A stretch of 64,000 nucleotides of DNA from Bacteroidota bacterium (lineage in GTDB: Bacteria > Bacteroidota > Bacteroidia > UKL13-3), in NCBI GenBank assembly GCA_027491085.1, contig JAIXWW010000012.1, positions 106,628 to 170,627 of the forward strand, given 5' to 3'. The position numbers and the translations under genes were made by a program. Below, piece after piece: positions 52,222-61,473 of this stretch (within the stretch, counting starts at the first letter, position 1; each line of letters starts with the position of its first letter). The notes under the pieces were generated by a model. The model saw only the letters and a list, made by a program, of their open reading frames with translations, was not told where the DNA came from and did not search any database.

Positions 52222-53886
52222 ATGACAAACCAAACAATGAACCTTTTTGAAAAACACAAAAATACTTTAAGCACTGCTATTACAGCTTTAGCTGAACGTA
52301 CTTATTATACTCCATATCCTGAAAATCCTAAGGCTTATGCCGAAGATGCAGATGCAAAAGCAAAAGCTTGGATTAGCGCTGCTATGAACAACGATTTTAA
52401 AGGTTTGAAACAAACTGGCGAAACTGCTTGGCATGGCGAAGAAATTTCACCATTTTTACAAGTAGGTGTTGGCGTAAAATATCCAATTTTTTCGGTTGAT
52501 ACATTAATCAACAACGCTAATGCTGCACAAAAAAGCTGGAGCAAAACCAGTGCTAGTATTCGTGCAGGTATTTTAATTGAAACATTAGAAAGAATCAGTG
52601 CTCGTTTTTTTGACATAGCTTATGCTACTATGCATACTACTGGACAAGCTTATATGATGAGTTTTCAAGCTAGCGGACCACATGCTAATGACAGAGCTTT
52701 AGAAGCAATTGCGGCTGGTTACCAAGAGTTAACTCGTTACCCTGAGCAAGTAGAATGGGTAAAAAACTTTGGTAAGTTTGATTTAAAAGTAAACAAAGAT
52801 TTTAAACCTGTAGCTAAAGGTGTTGGTTTAGTAATTGGTTGCTCTACCTTCCCTATTTGGAACACTGTTCCAGGTTTGTATGCAACTTTAATTACAGGAA
52901 ATGCATGTATTGTTAAACCTCATCCAAAAGCTATTTTACCTATAGCAATTGTTATTGAAGAAATTCAAAATGTATTAGCCCAAAACGGTTTTGATGCCAA
53001 TATTGTTCAATTAGCTGCCGATAGTTCAGCAAACCCAATTACCAAACAATTAGCAGAAAATAATACCATTAAAATGGTTGATTTTACTGGTAGTTCAGAG
53101 TTTGGCAACTATGTAGAAAGTTTACCAAAATTAACTTTCACCGAAAAAGCAGGTGTTAATAGTATGATTCTAGATTCTGTTAACGAATTACAACCGGTAT
53201 TAGCCAATATCGCATTTTCGGCAAGTTTATATAGCGGCCAAATGTGTACTGCTCCACAAAATATATTTGTAAGCAAAAATGGTGTTCAAACTGCCAATGG
53301 TTTAGTGAGTTACGATGAAGTGGTAAAAGGAATTGCTGCTGCCATTACAGTTTTGGTTGATAACCCAAAAGCTGGTCCGGGAACTTTAGGAGCTATTCAA
53401 GCTGAAGCTACCTATAAAAGAACCAACGAAGCAAAAAACTTAGGTGGGAATTTAGTATTAGATACCAAATCTATCAAAAATGAAGAGTTTGCTGATGCTC
53501 GCATTGCAACTCCAGTAGTAATAGAAGTAGATAAAAGCCAAAAAGATATTTATAACCGTGAGTGCTTCGGCCCTGTGTTATTTATAGTAAAAACCGATTC
53601 AGTTGAAGATTCATTGAAATTGTGTAAAGCTTTGGTAATGGAAAAAGGAGCTTTAACTTGCGGAGCTTATTCAACAAATCAAGCAACTAAAGAAATGATA
53701 ATAGAAGAGATGAATGAAGCATTTGTTCCTGTTACTTTCAACTTTACAGGTGCAGGTTTTATTAACTCTCACGCTGCCTTTAGCGATTTTCATTTAACTG
53801 GAGGAAACCCAGCAGGAAACGCTAGTTTTACTAATACAGAATTTGTAAGCAAACGTTTTGTGTGGGTAGGAAATAGATACATGTAA
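52222..53886 (+). CDS. paaN: PaaN-like aldehyde dehydrogenase family protein
   Basis: The 554-residue protein belongs to the aldehyde dehydrogenase superfamily. The catalytic Cys is in SGQMCTAPQNIF (near residue 337), the active Glu in FTEKAGVNSMI, and FTGSSEFGNYVE is the nucleotide-binding turn. Length and the opening (FEKHKNTL...RTYYTPYPENP) fit the PaaN branch, linked to phenylacetate breakdown in some bacteria. No other phenylacetate genes are in the window, so the substrate is uncertain. The start may be ATG 52237 rather than 52222, given the promoter position. A hairpin follows the gene. Confidence 0.85.
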   Translation: MTNQTMNLFEKHKNTLSTAITALAERTYYTPYPENPKAYAEDADAKAKAWISAAMNNDFKGLKQTGETAWHGEEISPFLQVGVGVKYPIFSVDTLINNANAAQKSWSKTSASIRAGILIETLERISARFFDIAYATMHTTGQAYMMSFQASGPHANDRALEAIAAGYQELTRYPEQVEWVKNFGKFDLKVNKDFKPVAKGVGLVIGCSTFPIWNTVPGLYATLITGNACIVKPHPKAILPIAIVIEEIQNVLAQNGFDANIVQLAADSSANPITKQLAENNTIKMVDFTGSSEFGNYVESLPKLTFTEKAGVNSMILDSVNELQPVLANIAFSASLYSGQMCTAPQNIFVSKNGVQTANGLVSYDEVVKGIAAAITVLVDNPKAGPGTLGAIQAEATYKRTNEAKNLGGNLVLDTKSIKNEEFADARIATPVVIEVDKSQKDIYNRECFGPVLFIVKTDSVEDSLKLCKALVMEKGALTCGAYSTNQATKEMIIEEMNEAFVPVTFNFTGAGFINSHAAFSDFHLTGGNPAGNASFTNTEFVSKRFVWVGNRYM

Positions 53887-53912
53887 TATTAATCCATCTC
53901 ATAAAATAATTT

Positions 53913-53947
53913 CAAAAAGAGGCTGTCTCAATGAGGCAGCCTTTGTT
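53913..53947. terminator. Terminator between paaN and MFS genes
   Basis: A stem AGGCTG / CAGCCT with inner TCTCA / TGAG and A/T-rich flanks lies 27 bases after the paaN stop. It may also serve the convergent MFS gene. Confidence 0.75.
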
Positions 53948-53990
53948 TTTCCTGTCAATTCAACAATAAAAACCATTTGATTTCCTTCCC

Positions 53991-55205
53991 TTAAAACTCC
54001 ATTTTTTTCAATGTTTTCGCTTTCAATTGAGCTATTATAACAATTATTAATGTGGCTGTTCCACCAAAAACAACAGAGGGTGCAATTCCTAATAATCGTG
54101 CAGCAACACCACTTTCAAAAGCGCCAATTTCATTTGAGCTTCCTATAAAAATTGTATTGATTGATGAAACGCGTCCGCGCATATTATCGGGTACAAAAAT
54201 TTGCATGATGGCACCTCTAATGATTACACTTATACTATCGAAGGCACCACTTAAAAAAAGTAATATTAAACTTATGTAAAAATTAGTACTTAACCCAAAA
54301 CCAATCATACAGCCACCAAAAGCTGCTACCACTATTATTAAAGTTTGTCCAGGATGTTTAAAACTACCATAAAACGAAAACGCTATCATGGTTAAACTAG
54401 CACCTAGCGCAGGGGCCGCACGTAAATATCCTAAACCTGTTGCACCTACATTCAATATTTCATCGGCAAAAGCAGGCAATAAAGCTACTGCACCACCAAA
54501 TAATACTGAAAATAAATCGAGTGATAAAGCTCCTAAAATAATTTTATTATTAAATACATATTTTATGCCTTCGGCTAAGTTTAACCAAATAGATTGTTGC
54601 TTCATTTCTACTTGATGCTTGGTAACTTTAATTAAACTTAAAAAAGTAAAAGCTATTGTAAACAATACTACAATTACTAAAAAACTATTGGTAATACCAG
54701 CTAAATTATATAAAAACCCGGCACTTGCAGGCCCAGCAATGGAGGCAATTTGCCAAGTAGTACTGTAAATTGTACTTCCTTTTACTAACTGCTCTTTACT
54801 TACCAACTGATTTAAAATGGACTGACCTGCAGGTGCATAAAATCCACGCCCCAAACCAATTAACATTATTAATAAATATATGGCATTTATTTGTAGTGCA
54901 ATAGGAAAGGAAACAGAGGTAACTACTAATAATCCAATTGCACCTAGCAACATGGCTAACATACTAAATTGCATTATTTTTTTTCGATTATGTTTATCAG
55001 CCACATGACCAGCAAACAATGCTATACTTATGGCAGGAACAGCCTCGGCTAAACCAATTAAACCTAATGCTAATACATCGTTTGTTAGTTTATAAATATG
55101 CCACCCAATTACTACCGCTACTATTTGATAAGCAAGCGTTAAAAAAAATCTTGTGAAAATAAAATTTCTGTAATTGCTTATTTGTAAAGGGTGTTTTTGT
55201 GTCAT
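53991..55205 (-). CDS. MFS transporter (MFS_3, EntS-like)
   Basis: The 404-residue permease has twelve predicted membrane segments and the MFS loop motif LFAGHVADKHNRKK between segments 2 and 3, with NMRGRVSSIN as a second-half counterpart. The pattern fits the MFS_3 group, which includes siderophore and drug exporters. The substrate is unknown. It begins 7 bases after the ABC-2 permease stop, so the two are co-transcribed. Confidence 0.9.
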   Translation of the reverse strand: MTQKHPLQISNYRNFIFTRFFLTLAYQIVAVVIGWHIYKLTNDVLALGLIGLAEAVPAISIALFAGHVADKHNRKKIMQFSMLAMLLGAIGLLVVTSVSFPIALQINAIYLLIMLIGLGRGFYAPAGQSILNQLVSKEQLVKGSTIYSTTWQIASIAGPASAGFLYNLAGITNSFLVIVVLFTIAFTFLSLIKVTKHQVEMKQQSIWLNLAEGIKYVFNNKIILGALSLDLFSVLFGGAVALLPAFADEILNVGATGLGYLRAAPALGASLTMIAFSFYGSFKHPGQTLIIVVAAFGGCMIGFGLSTNFYISLILLFLSGAFDSISVIIRGAIMQIFVPDNMRGRVSSINTIFIGSSNEIGAFESGVAARLLGIAPSVVFGGTATLIIVIIAQLKAKTLKKMEF

Positions 55206-55212
55206 TTTAGAT

Positions 55213-56538
55213 TTAATTACTCATTTTAATCCACTTCCAAATTTCTTTATAAGTAGGTTTTTTACCAAAGGTTAAAATTCCTATGCGGTAAATTCGTGAT
55301 GCTAACCATACGGTGAACATAAAACCACAAATCATTAAAGCCATGGAAAGCGCTAACTCCCAAGTAGGCACTCCAAAAGGTAGCCTAATCATCATTACAA
55401 CTGGAGATGTAAATGGAATGATAGATAACCAAAATGCAGCGGCTCCATTTGGTGCATTTAAAACCAATCCTTGCGCCAATGCAATAGAAAATACCAATGG
55501 CATGGTTACCGGCAACATAAATTGTTGTGTATCGGTTTCATTATCAACAGCGCTACCAATAGCGGCAAATAAAGCTCCATAAAACAAATATCCAGTAATG
55601 AAATAAAACACAAATACGCCAATTAAATAAGGATAATTAAATGACATCAATCCATCTAAAAAAGCATTCCCGCTTATAGCTTTGGCAGGCATTGTATTAG
55701 GCATGTTAGCAGCCACATTAGCCATTTCTTGCACTTTATCACCCATTAATAAATTACTAACTATTGGCATAGCTAATAAAATTAATGTTACCCAAATAAT
55801 AAATTGAAGTAAGCCAACACTTGCTATTCCTAATATTTTTCCCATCATTAACTGAAATGGCCTAACCGAAGAAATGATAATTTCTACAATGCGGTTCGTT
55901 TTTTCCTCAATAATACCCTTCATTACCATTACTCCGTATAAAAATATAAATAAATAGATAAGTAATGCACCTCCCATTCCCAATGCTGTAGCTGCTCCTG
56001 AGTTACTTTTTTCTTCTAACTCATTTTCTAAATTTAATTTTACGGTACTTAATTTTACTTTAGTTTCATTTATTTTATCAATGATGCTTTGGTCTATTTT
56101 ATAATTACTTAATTGTTCATTTTTAACATATTTTTCTATTTCATTTTCTATGTAATCTATTTGAGAAATACTTGGTTGATCAACAGCTAAAAACTTAATT
56201 CCAGTGGTATTATTTAAACCAAATGAATCTGGAATTTGTAGTAAGCCATAATAGTTAGCGTTATTTTTCAAAAATTCAGCAGGTGAACTATTTGCTAATG
56301 TTCCATATTCAAAAGTAAATATTTTATTATTGCTTAATTTATTGGCAATTAACCCACTATTATCATTTACAAATACAGTTTTCACCTCCTCATTTCCAGG
56401 ACCATTTACCGTAAAATAAATAGTAATACCATAAAACAATACAATTAATAATGGAGAAAGAATGGTCATAATTAAGAATGATTTTTTCTTAACTCGGGTT
56501 AAAAACTCACGTTTTAATATTAATAAAATTTTATTCAT
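55213..56538 (-). CDS. ABC-2 type transporter permease (NatB-like)
   Basis: The 441-residue membrane protein has one N-terminal membrane segment (about 19-42), a periplasmic domain of about 130 residues, and five or six segments from residue 180 on. GIIEEKTNRIVEIIISSVRPFQLMMGK is the signature of the ABC2_membrane_3/NatB group. Such permeases need an ATP-binding partner, normally encoded directly upstream; here the next upstream gene is an unrelated protein, so the ATPase must be elsewhere. It probably heads a two-gene unit with the MFS exporter. Confidence 0.88.
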   Translation of the reverse strand: MNKILLILKREFLTRVKKKSFLIMTILSPLLIVLFYGITIYFTVNGPGNEEVKTVFVNDNSGLIANKLSNNKIFTFEYGTLANSSPAEFLKNNANYYGLLQIPDSFGLNNTTGIKFLAVDQPSISQIDYIENEIEKYVKNEQLSNYKIDQSIIDKINETKVKLSTVKLNLENELEEKSNSGAATALGMGGALLIYLFIFLYGVMVMKGIIEEKTNRIVEIIISSVRPFQLMMGKILGIASVGLLQFIIWVTLILLAMPIVSNLLMGDKVQEMANVAANMPNTMPAKAISGNAFLDGLMSFNYPYLIGVFVFYFITGYLFYGALFAAIGSAVDNETDTQQFMLPVTMPLVFSIALAQGLVLNAPNGAAAFWLSIIPFTSPVVMMIRLPFGVPTWELALSMALMICGFMFTVWLASRIYRIGILTFGKKPTYKEIWKWIKMSN

Positions 56539-56737
56539 AACAATACGATTTATAGGCTACAAACATAATAACATGATGCTTAAAACTAACATTCAATTTT
56601 TGCCGTTTGTAAAAAATTTAAGTATAAAAAACATGGATGTAAACTGTATACACGAAATGAGGAATTGAAAACCAACTTTTAAAAATGAACTTAGTAAAAA
56701 TTAGAACTTAATATTCCAAGTTTTGATTCAATTTTAC

Positions 56738-57751
56738 TTAAGACAACATCAACTGAGAAATCTTTTCTTTTGGTATACCTAATGAAATAAGTAATTGTTC
56801 CCAATCGCAACAATCACTATTATTTTCACCTAACACCCAAATGATATTGGTATTTTGAAGTGCATTTAAATTTTCCTTTCCAAATTGGTTATTGTTTAAT
56901 AAATTAAAAAAAGTGTGTGGCTCTACATACACTCCGTTTATTTTAATGCTTGGATTGATATCGTCAATGATCAAATAGTCAGTGTTTCTCCATCCCCATA
57001 AATTATTTATTTTTAAATCATTTTCTGTTGGATTTGGTTCATAAAGTAAATTATAAAATTTAGTAGCAGATGTGTAAAGCGATTTTTTATGTTTTATGGA
57101 TTGTTCATTAGCAATAGCAACACTTAAGCTGGTTTTTCCGCTTTTATAATTTCCAAATACCAATAAGTGGTGTCCTTTATTGGTATTATTTACAAAATTA
57201 TTTATCACATTTTTACTGTTTTCATCAAGATTAGTTTTCCATTGGCTAAGTCTTAATTGAAATGGAAATTTAGCCTCTTGCTGATACATTTTTGTAGTGT
57301 ACCAATAATAAGAAGGATAAATTACAGTTAGCAAAAGTATAGCATTTACAATAATTAGAGATTGATTTAACCTAATAGACAACCCTGCTAAAAAAGCCCC
57401 TATTGCAAAAAAACAAATATCAGTTAAGGTATCAAAAATAACATTAGACAAATCAGGTTTAAAATTATAAGCTTGAGTATTTTTAAAAAAAAGAGGCTGT
57501 ACTACATTATAAATTTCAAACGAAAACCAAAATGTGGTAACACAAGTAGCAATTATCATATTCAAATTATTAGATTTTGAATATTGCTTTACAATTTGGT
57601 AAATTAAAACAGTGGGGATAAATCCTAAAGCCATGTGTCCGAATTGATTAGCTAACCACGCATAAGTTAAGGTAACACCTCTGTAGGAATCTTTTCCAAT
57701 TAAATCAAATGTAAGTTGTTCTAAAATAAATTTTAATTGAATTATTTTCAT
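56738..57751 (-). CDS. Membrane-anchored P-loop (DnaC/IstB-like) ATPase
   Basis: This unusual 337-residue protein (from ATG 57751; the frame extends to 57787) has an N-terminal half with about four membrane segments, near residues 28-54, 65-87, 101-128 and 130-150. The C-terminal half is a nucleotide-binding domain with Walker A GNYKSGKTS (about 200-208) and Walker B YLIIDDI (about 259-265). Spacing, the double Asp and the late IIWVLGEN resemble DnaC/IstB-type AAA+ proteins. I know no named family with this fusion. It is transcribed alone between the ABC permease and the PNGase-like gene. Confidence 0.78.
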   Translation of the reverse strand: MKIIQLKFILEQLTFDLIGKDSYRGVTLTYAWLANQFGHMALGFIPTVLIYQIVKQYSKSNNLNMIIATCVTTFWFSFEIYNVVQPLFFKNTQAYNFKPDLSNVIFDTLTDICFFAIGAFLAGLSIRLNQSLIIVNAILLLTVIYPSYYWYTTKMYQQEAKFPFQLRLSQWKTNLDENSKNVINNFVNNTNKGHHLLVFGNYKSGKTSLSVAIANEQSIKHKKSLYTSATKFYNLLYEPNPTENDLKINNLWGWRNTDYLIIDDINPSIKINGVYVEPHTFFNLLNNNQFGKENLNALQNTNIIWVLGENNSDCCDWEQLLISLGIPKEKISQLMLS

Positions 57752-57848
57752 GATAATAAACTTATAAGTATTTACAAAATAAGGCAATAATTATATAAAA
57801 TAGAACATTTTTGTTAGATTTAATCTGTTGATAACAAAAGTATTAACA

Positions 57849-57883
57849 AAAAAAAGCTATGAATTTTATTCACAGCCTTTTAA
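57849..57883 (-). terminator. Terminator after the PNGase-like gene
   Basis: A stem AAAAGCTATGAAT / ATTCACAGCCTTTT with one mismatch lies 22 bases past the stop. A run of A on the plus strand gives the T-run. Confidence 0.75.
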
Positions 57884-57904
57884 AAATGTCGCAATGACTA
57901 GTGT

Positions 57905-60900
57905 TTATTGGATAACTAATGATTTTACAACTTTGCTTTCACCTTTAACTATTTCTACAAAATAAACTCCTTTTGGTAAAGACGAACTGTTAAACTCTAT
58001 GGTATTTTTATAAAAACTATTTGGTAGCGTATAGTTTTTACCAATCACATCATAAATCTTTATAGTGGAGTTTTGTAGCTCTTCACCTTCCAAAATAAAC
58101 TTTTCAGAGGTCGGATTTGGATACAAATTAATAACTTTATCTAGTGAATATTCTTCATTGTTTAAGGTCCAATTGGTGGTAAATCCGTAAGCAATACCAC
58201 TTCCAAAATCAGGCTGCAAAGTTTTAATAACTGCTCCTGTAGATTTTTTAACTCTAACATAACCTGTACCTTGAGCAGAATTAGCCCAGAAAGAAAGACC
58301 ATCATGTCCATCATCGTTAACTACTAAAGTATAACATCCACCTAAATTATAGGTTGTTGAATAAACGGTATTTGGTTTATCAAAAACTTTAAAATCAACT
58401 AAAAAACCATTTTCATCAAGCAGGCTATATGAATTTTCAGATGGATTATTATTTGTTCTTAATTCAATAATAAAATTGCTGGTAACTACTTCTGGTTTAT
58501 TAAATGGTGATTCATACAAATTATTGTTTACGTAATTATCAGCCACATTATTTACTTTCACTATTTGAGCATAAAATTTATTGTCTTTTGCTTGCAAACC
58601 ATTGTTCCATAAAGTACCAATTGGCAACGAAATAGATGCTGTGTCTAAAAAGTTTAGGTTACCTATCCAAGTATAACTTTGCTTAGAAGTAGCATTATTT
58701 ATCCAATAACTAATTTCGAGCTTCGTAATATTGGTAGAACCAGTATTTTGAACTACAATATTAGGCATTGCACATACTGGATTATTTCTTGCATTGATAA
58801 TTTTATCGCTAGGATTCAAAACATCAATTATGCGAGCGTCAAGATTAAAGTTAGGTTCGCCATAGGTAACTAACTGGTGTGCTACTTGGTATTTATATTC
58901 CCCGTTTGAGTTACTTGGATATGAAGTATTATAGTCAAAATTAACGGTAGTACCAGGAGAAACCATTGAAGTAATATTATGCTCTTTTAATAATGAACTT
59001 TTACCCGGACACCAACCTTGTCTGTCATAAATCCAAGTTCCACCTTGAGGAAATACTGGATTTGAAGCACATTCTTGTAAAATACTCCAATTGAATTTTT
59101 CTACATTGTTAATTTTCAGTTTGTGATCAATAGGACCTCCATTGCTTTCAAATTCACCTTCTGCTCCATGCCCTGTTATTGATGAGCGTATTTTAAATGA
59201 TTTACCATTATTTAAAATTGGAACATTTATAGGTGGAAACTTAGTATCGTTGTTAATGGTAGCAATTACTGCTGAACCCAATCTGTTGGTTCCTTGCCAT
59301 AGTTGATTAAACTCTAATACATTTCTAACTGGGGTACCTACAATGAACCAAAACTCAACATCATTTTGTTCTTGATTTTGCCCTCCCAAAGTCATTAGTA
59401 TGCGCTTATTTCCCTTTAACAAAGGAGCAAAATCACTTACATCAAAATACCAGTTTTTACCATTAACTCCTAAATCTAAACCAATACCATAAGGAGTAAC
59501 AAATGACATGATTTCATTATAAAATGGAAATCTATTGATATAATTCAAATTTGAAATTACAAATTCGCCTTCACTAGCTATAGGTAGACTACTTATAACT
59601 GTTCCGCTATCTCCATTAAATATTTTTGAACTAGATGCTTCATAGTAATTAGTATAAGTGGTATCAAGTATTACCACATCGCTAGCTAAAGGGAAGATTC
59701 CCGCTTTCGATGTAATTCTGTATTTTTGAATGGTAGCAGTGTTTTTTGCAATAGAATCTTTTACTACCACATTTTGCACCAACAATGAGTAATTACTTCT
59801 TAAAAACTGAATACTAGGTCTTAAATTAGTTTCAAAAAAAGTACGATTTAAATTTTCACCTCTATCGTAAGTCCATTTTAAATTTTCGCCTAATAAAGTA
59901 TTGTTTGTAATTTTATTTACCACATTTAAACCTGTTCCTTCATTAAAAGGATAATAAGATAAAAGCTGATTGTAAAAAGGATGAGTAGAATTTAATGGCT
60001 TATTCATCCAACCTAAAATTAAGGAGTCTGGCATTTCTTTTTTCCATATTGCTAATTCGTTAATTTTACCTTTATAGTTATTGCCATTGGCTTGATCTTT
60101 ACCTAACAATAAATTCAAAATTGAAATGGCTTTGGTTTTACCTGTTCCAGAAAACCACAAGGCACCATTTAAAAATATCTTCATATTTCCAGTTGTGGCA
60201 TTTTTTGTAAAAGTCCAATGGTTCCATTTACCGCCTTGCTCATCAGCAGTGGCAATTTTATTTATTCTATCATATCCTCCAGCTGCATACCCACAATCAA
60301 AATACACATTATTACTAGAATGAGGCAAATGAATGTTTAATTGTCTTTCGTTTAAATTTGTGGCATATCCATATAAAATGGAAGTAGTGGTAGGCATTAA
60401 GCTGGCATTGCCAAAAGCCCAAAAGGATATTGTTAATTCTTTACTTAATTCAGCAAAATTAGAGGCATCCAATTTAACCAAACCTTGGTTCATTAAATCT
60501 AATGCATAATTATTATTTGCATATAAACCAACTGTTAATGAATCGCTTGTTCCAATAAACTGAATTGGATTGCTTGGAACTGTATTAGAATAAGAATATT
60601 CAATTATTAAATTTTGAACCCCATCCCATACAAATGGTGTTTTAAACCTGATGGTATTTAAACCATTTACAAACTCATAATCTTGATTCAAAACCTCAGT
60701 AAATCCTGTTAAATTAGGTGTTTTTGAGTTTAGGAAATTGGCTTGAGTTCCTTTAATTTTAATTTTTAAGAAACTAGCTTTGCCTCCATTATTACCTACA
60801 TTCAATTTTAATCCATCAATATTACCTGCAGTTAAACCAACCATTAATAGTTCCGAAGCACGGTATAAAATCTGTGACTTACCTGAACGTTCATTGGCTT

Positions 60901-61369
60901 TTAACAAAAAGTCAATTGGTAAATTACCCGTTGCCACTTCAACTTGATTATCAGCTGTAATATTATTTACACTAACCTTTTGTTGGGTATAATTGTAGTA
61001 ATCGTAAGGGGTTTTGGTGGTATATTTAAAATTAGTTCCTGTAAAATTAGCAATAACATAATTAGGTTGAGTAGCTGTTACCTCTTCAACTTTATTAGAA
61101 TCAACTATATATGTATTACAGCTATAATCCCATTCTCCACATCCTAAATTTCTATCAGTACTATTTGAAATCAATGCATTTTTACAACGCATATTGTATT
61201 TCATAATTATTTTCTCGTAAGTTAAGTCTCCAGAAGGAAACTGAATAAAGGTATCTCGAGTTGCACTTCCATAATGAAATGTTTTTACTTTTATGGTATC
61301 GCCAACCATTTGTGCCTTCAACTGCATAACAAAAACCAATAAAAGTAAACCTAGTAAATTTCTTTTCAT
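57905..61369 (-). CDS. Large T9SS-secreted protein with PNGase F-like and LamG domains
   Basis: The 1154-residue secreted protein has a signal peptide (1-19) and a PNGase F-like front with CGEWDYSC (Asp81, equivalent to PNGase F Asp60). A long insert of over 500 residues includes a LamG-type domain (about 285-480, with FWAFGN and GKINELAIWKKEMP). The rest of the PNGase core follows (GLDLGVNGKNWYFDVSDF, VEFWFIVGTPV, SITGHGAEGEF, IYDRQGWCPGK), then beta domains and a T9SS tail from about 1075 (INLYPNPTSEKFIL). By alignment the Glu residues matching PNGase F Glu118 and Glu206 seem absent, so deglycosylation is doubtful; glycan binding is possible. Confidence 0.85.
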   Translation of the reverse strand: MKRNLLGLLLLVFVMQLKAQMVGDTIKVKTFHYGSATRDTFIQFPSGDLTYEKIIMKYNMRCKNALISNSTDRNLGCGEWDYSCNTYIVDSNKVEEVTATQPNYVIANFTGTNFKYTTKTPYDYYNYTQQKVSVNNITADNQVEVATGNLPIDFLLKANERSGKSQILYRASELLMVGLTAGNIDGLKLNVGNNGGKASFLKIKIKGTQANFLNSKTPNLTGFTEVLNQDYEFVNGLNTIRFKTPFVWDGVQNLIIEYSYSNTVPSNPIQFIGTSDSLTVGLYANNNYALDLMNQGLVKLDASNFAELSKELTISFWAFGNASLMPTTTSILYGYATNLNERQLNIHLPHSSNNVYFDCGYAAGGYDRINKIATADEQGGKWNHWTFTKNATTGNMKIFLNGALWFSGTGKTKAISILNLLLGKDQANGNNYKGKINELAIWKKEMPDSLILGWMNKPLNSTHPFYNQLLSYYPFNEGTGLNVVNKITNNTLLGENLKWTYDRGENLNRTFFETNLRPSIQFLRSNYSLLVQNVVVKDSIAKNTATIQKYRITSKAGIFPLASDVVILDTTYTNYYEASSSKIFNGDSGTVISSLPIASEGEFVISNLNYINRFPFYNEIMSFVTPYGIGLDLGVNGKNWYFDVSDFAPLLKGNKRILMTLGGQNQEQNDVEFWFIVGTPVRNVLEFNQLWQGTNRLGSAVIATINNDTKFPPINVPILNNGKSFKIRSSITGHGAEGEFESNGGPIDHKLKINNVEKFNWSILQECASNPVFPQGGTWIYDRQGWCPGKSSLLKEHNITSMVSPGTTVNFDYNTSYPSNSNGEYKYQVAHQLVTYGEPNFNLDARIIDVLNPSDKIINARNNPVCAMPNIVVQNTGSTNITKLEISYWINNATSKQSYTWIGNLNFLDTASISLPIGTLWNNGLQAKDNKFYAQIVKVNNVADNYVNNNLYESPFNKPEVVTSNFIIELRTNNNPSENSYSLLDENGFLVDFKVFDKPNTVYSTTYNLGGCYTLVVNDDGHDGLSFWANSAQGTGYVRVKKSTGAVIKTLQPDFGSGIAYGFTTNWTLNNEEYSLDKVINLYPNPTSEKFILEGEELQNSTIKIYDVIGKNYTLPNSFYKNTIEFNSSSLPKGVYFVEIVKGESKVVKSLVIQ

Positions 61370-61395
61370 CTTAAATTCAAATATTTCTTAATTGT

Positions 61396-61403
61396 CAAAT
61401 ATA
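61396..61403 (-). promoter_or_regulatory. Candidate -7 element of the PNGase-like gene
   Basis: TATATTTG on the minus strand, a full TAnnTTTG match about 26 bases before the ATG; the upstream box at the 19-base distance is only TTT-like. Confidence 0.35.
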
Positions 61404-61473
61404 TTAGAATAATATTATTTAAAAAGTGCTCCGCTAATTGCATATTTTAAATCATTATTTGTAGCAAAATAAG

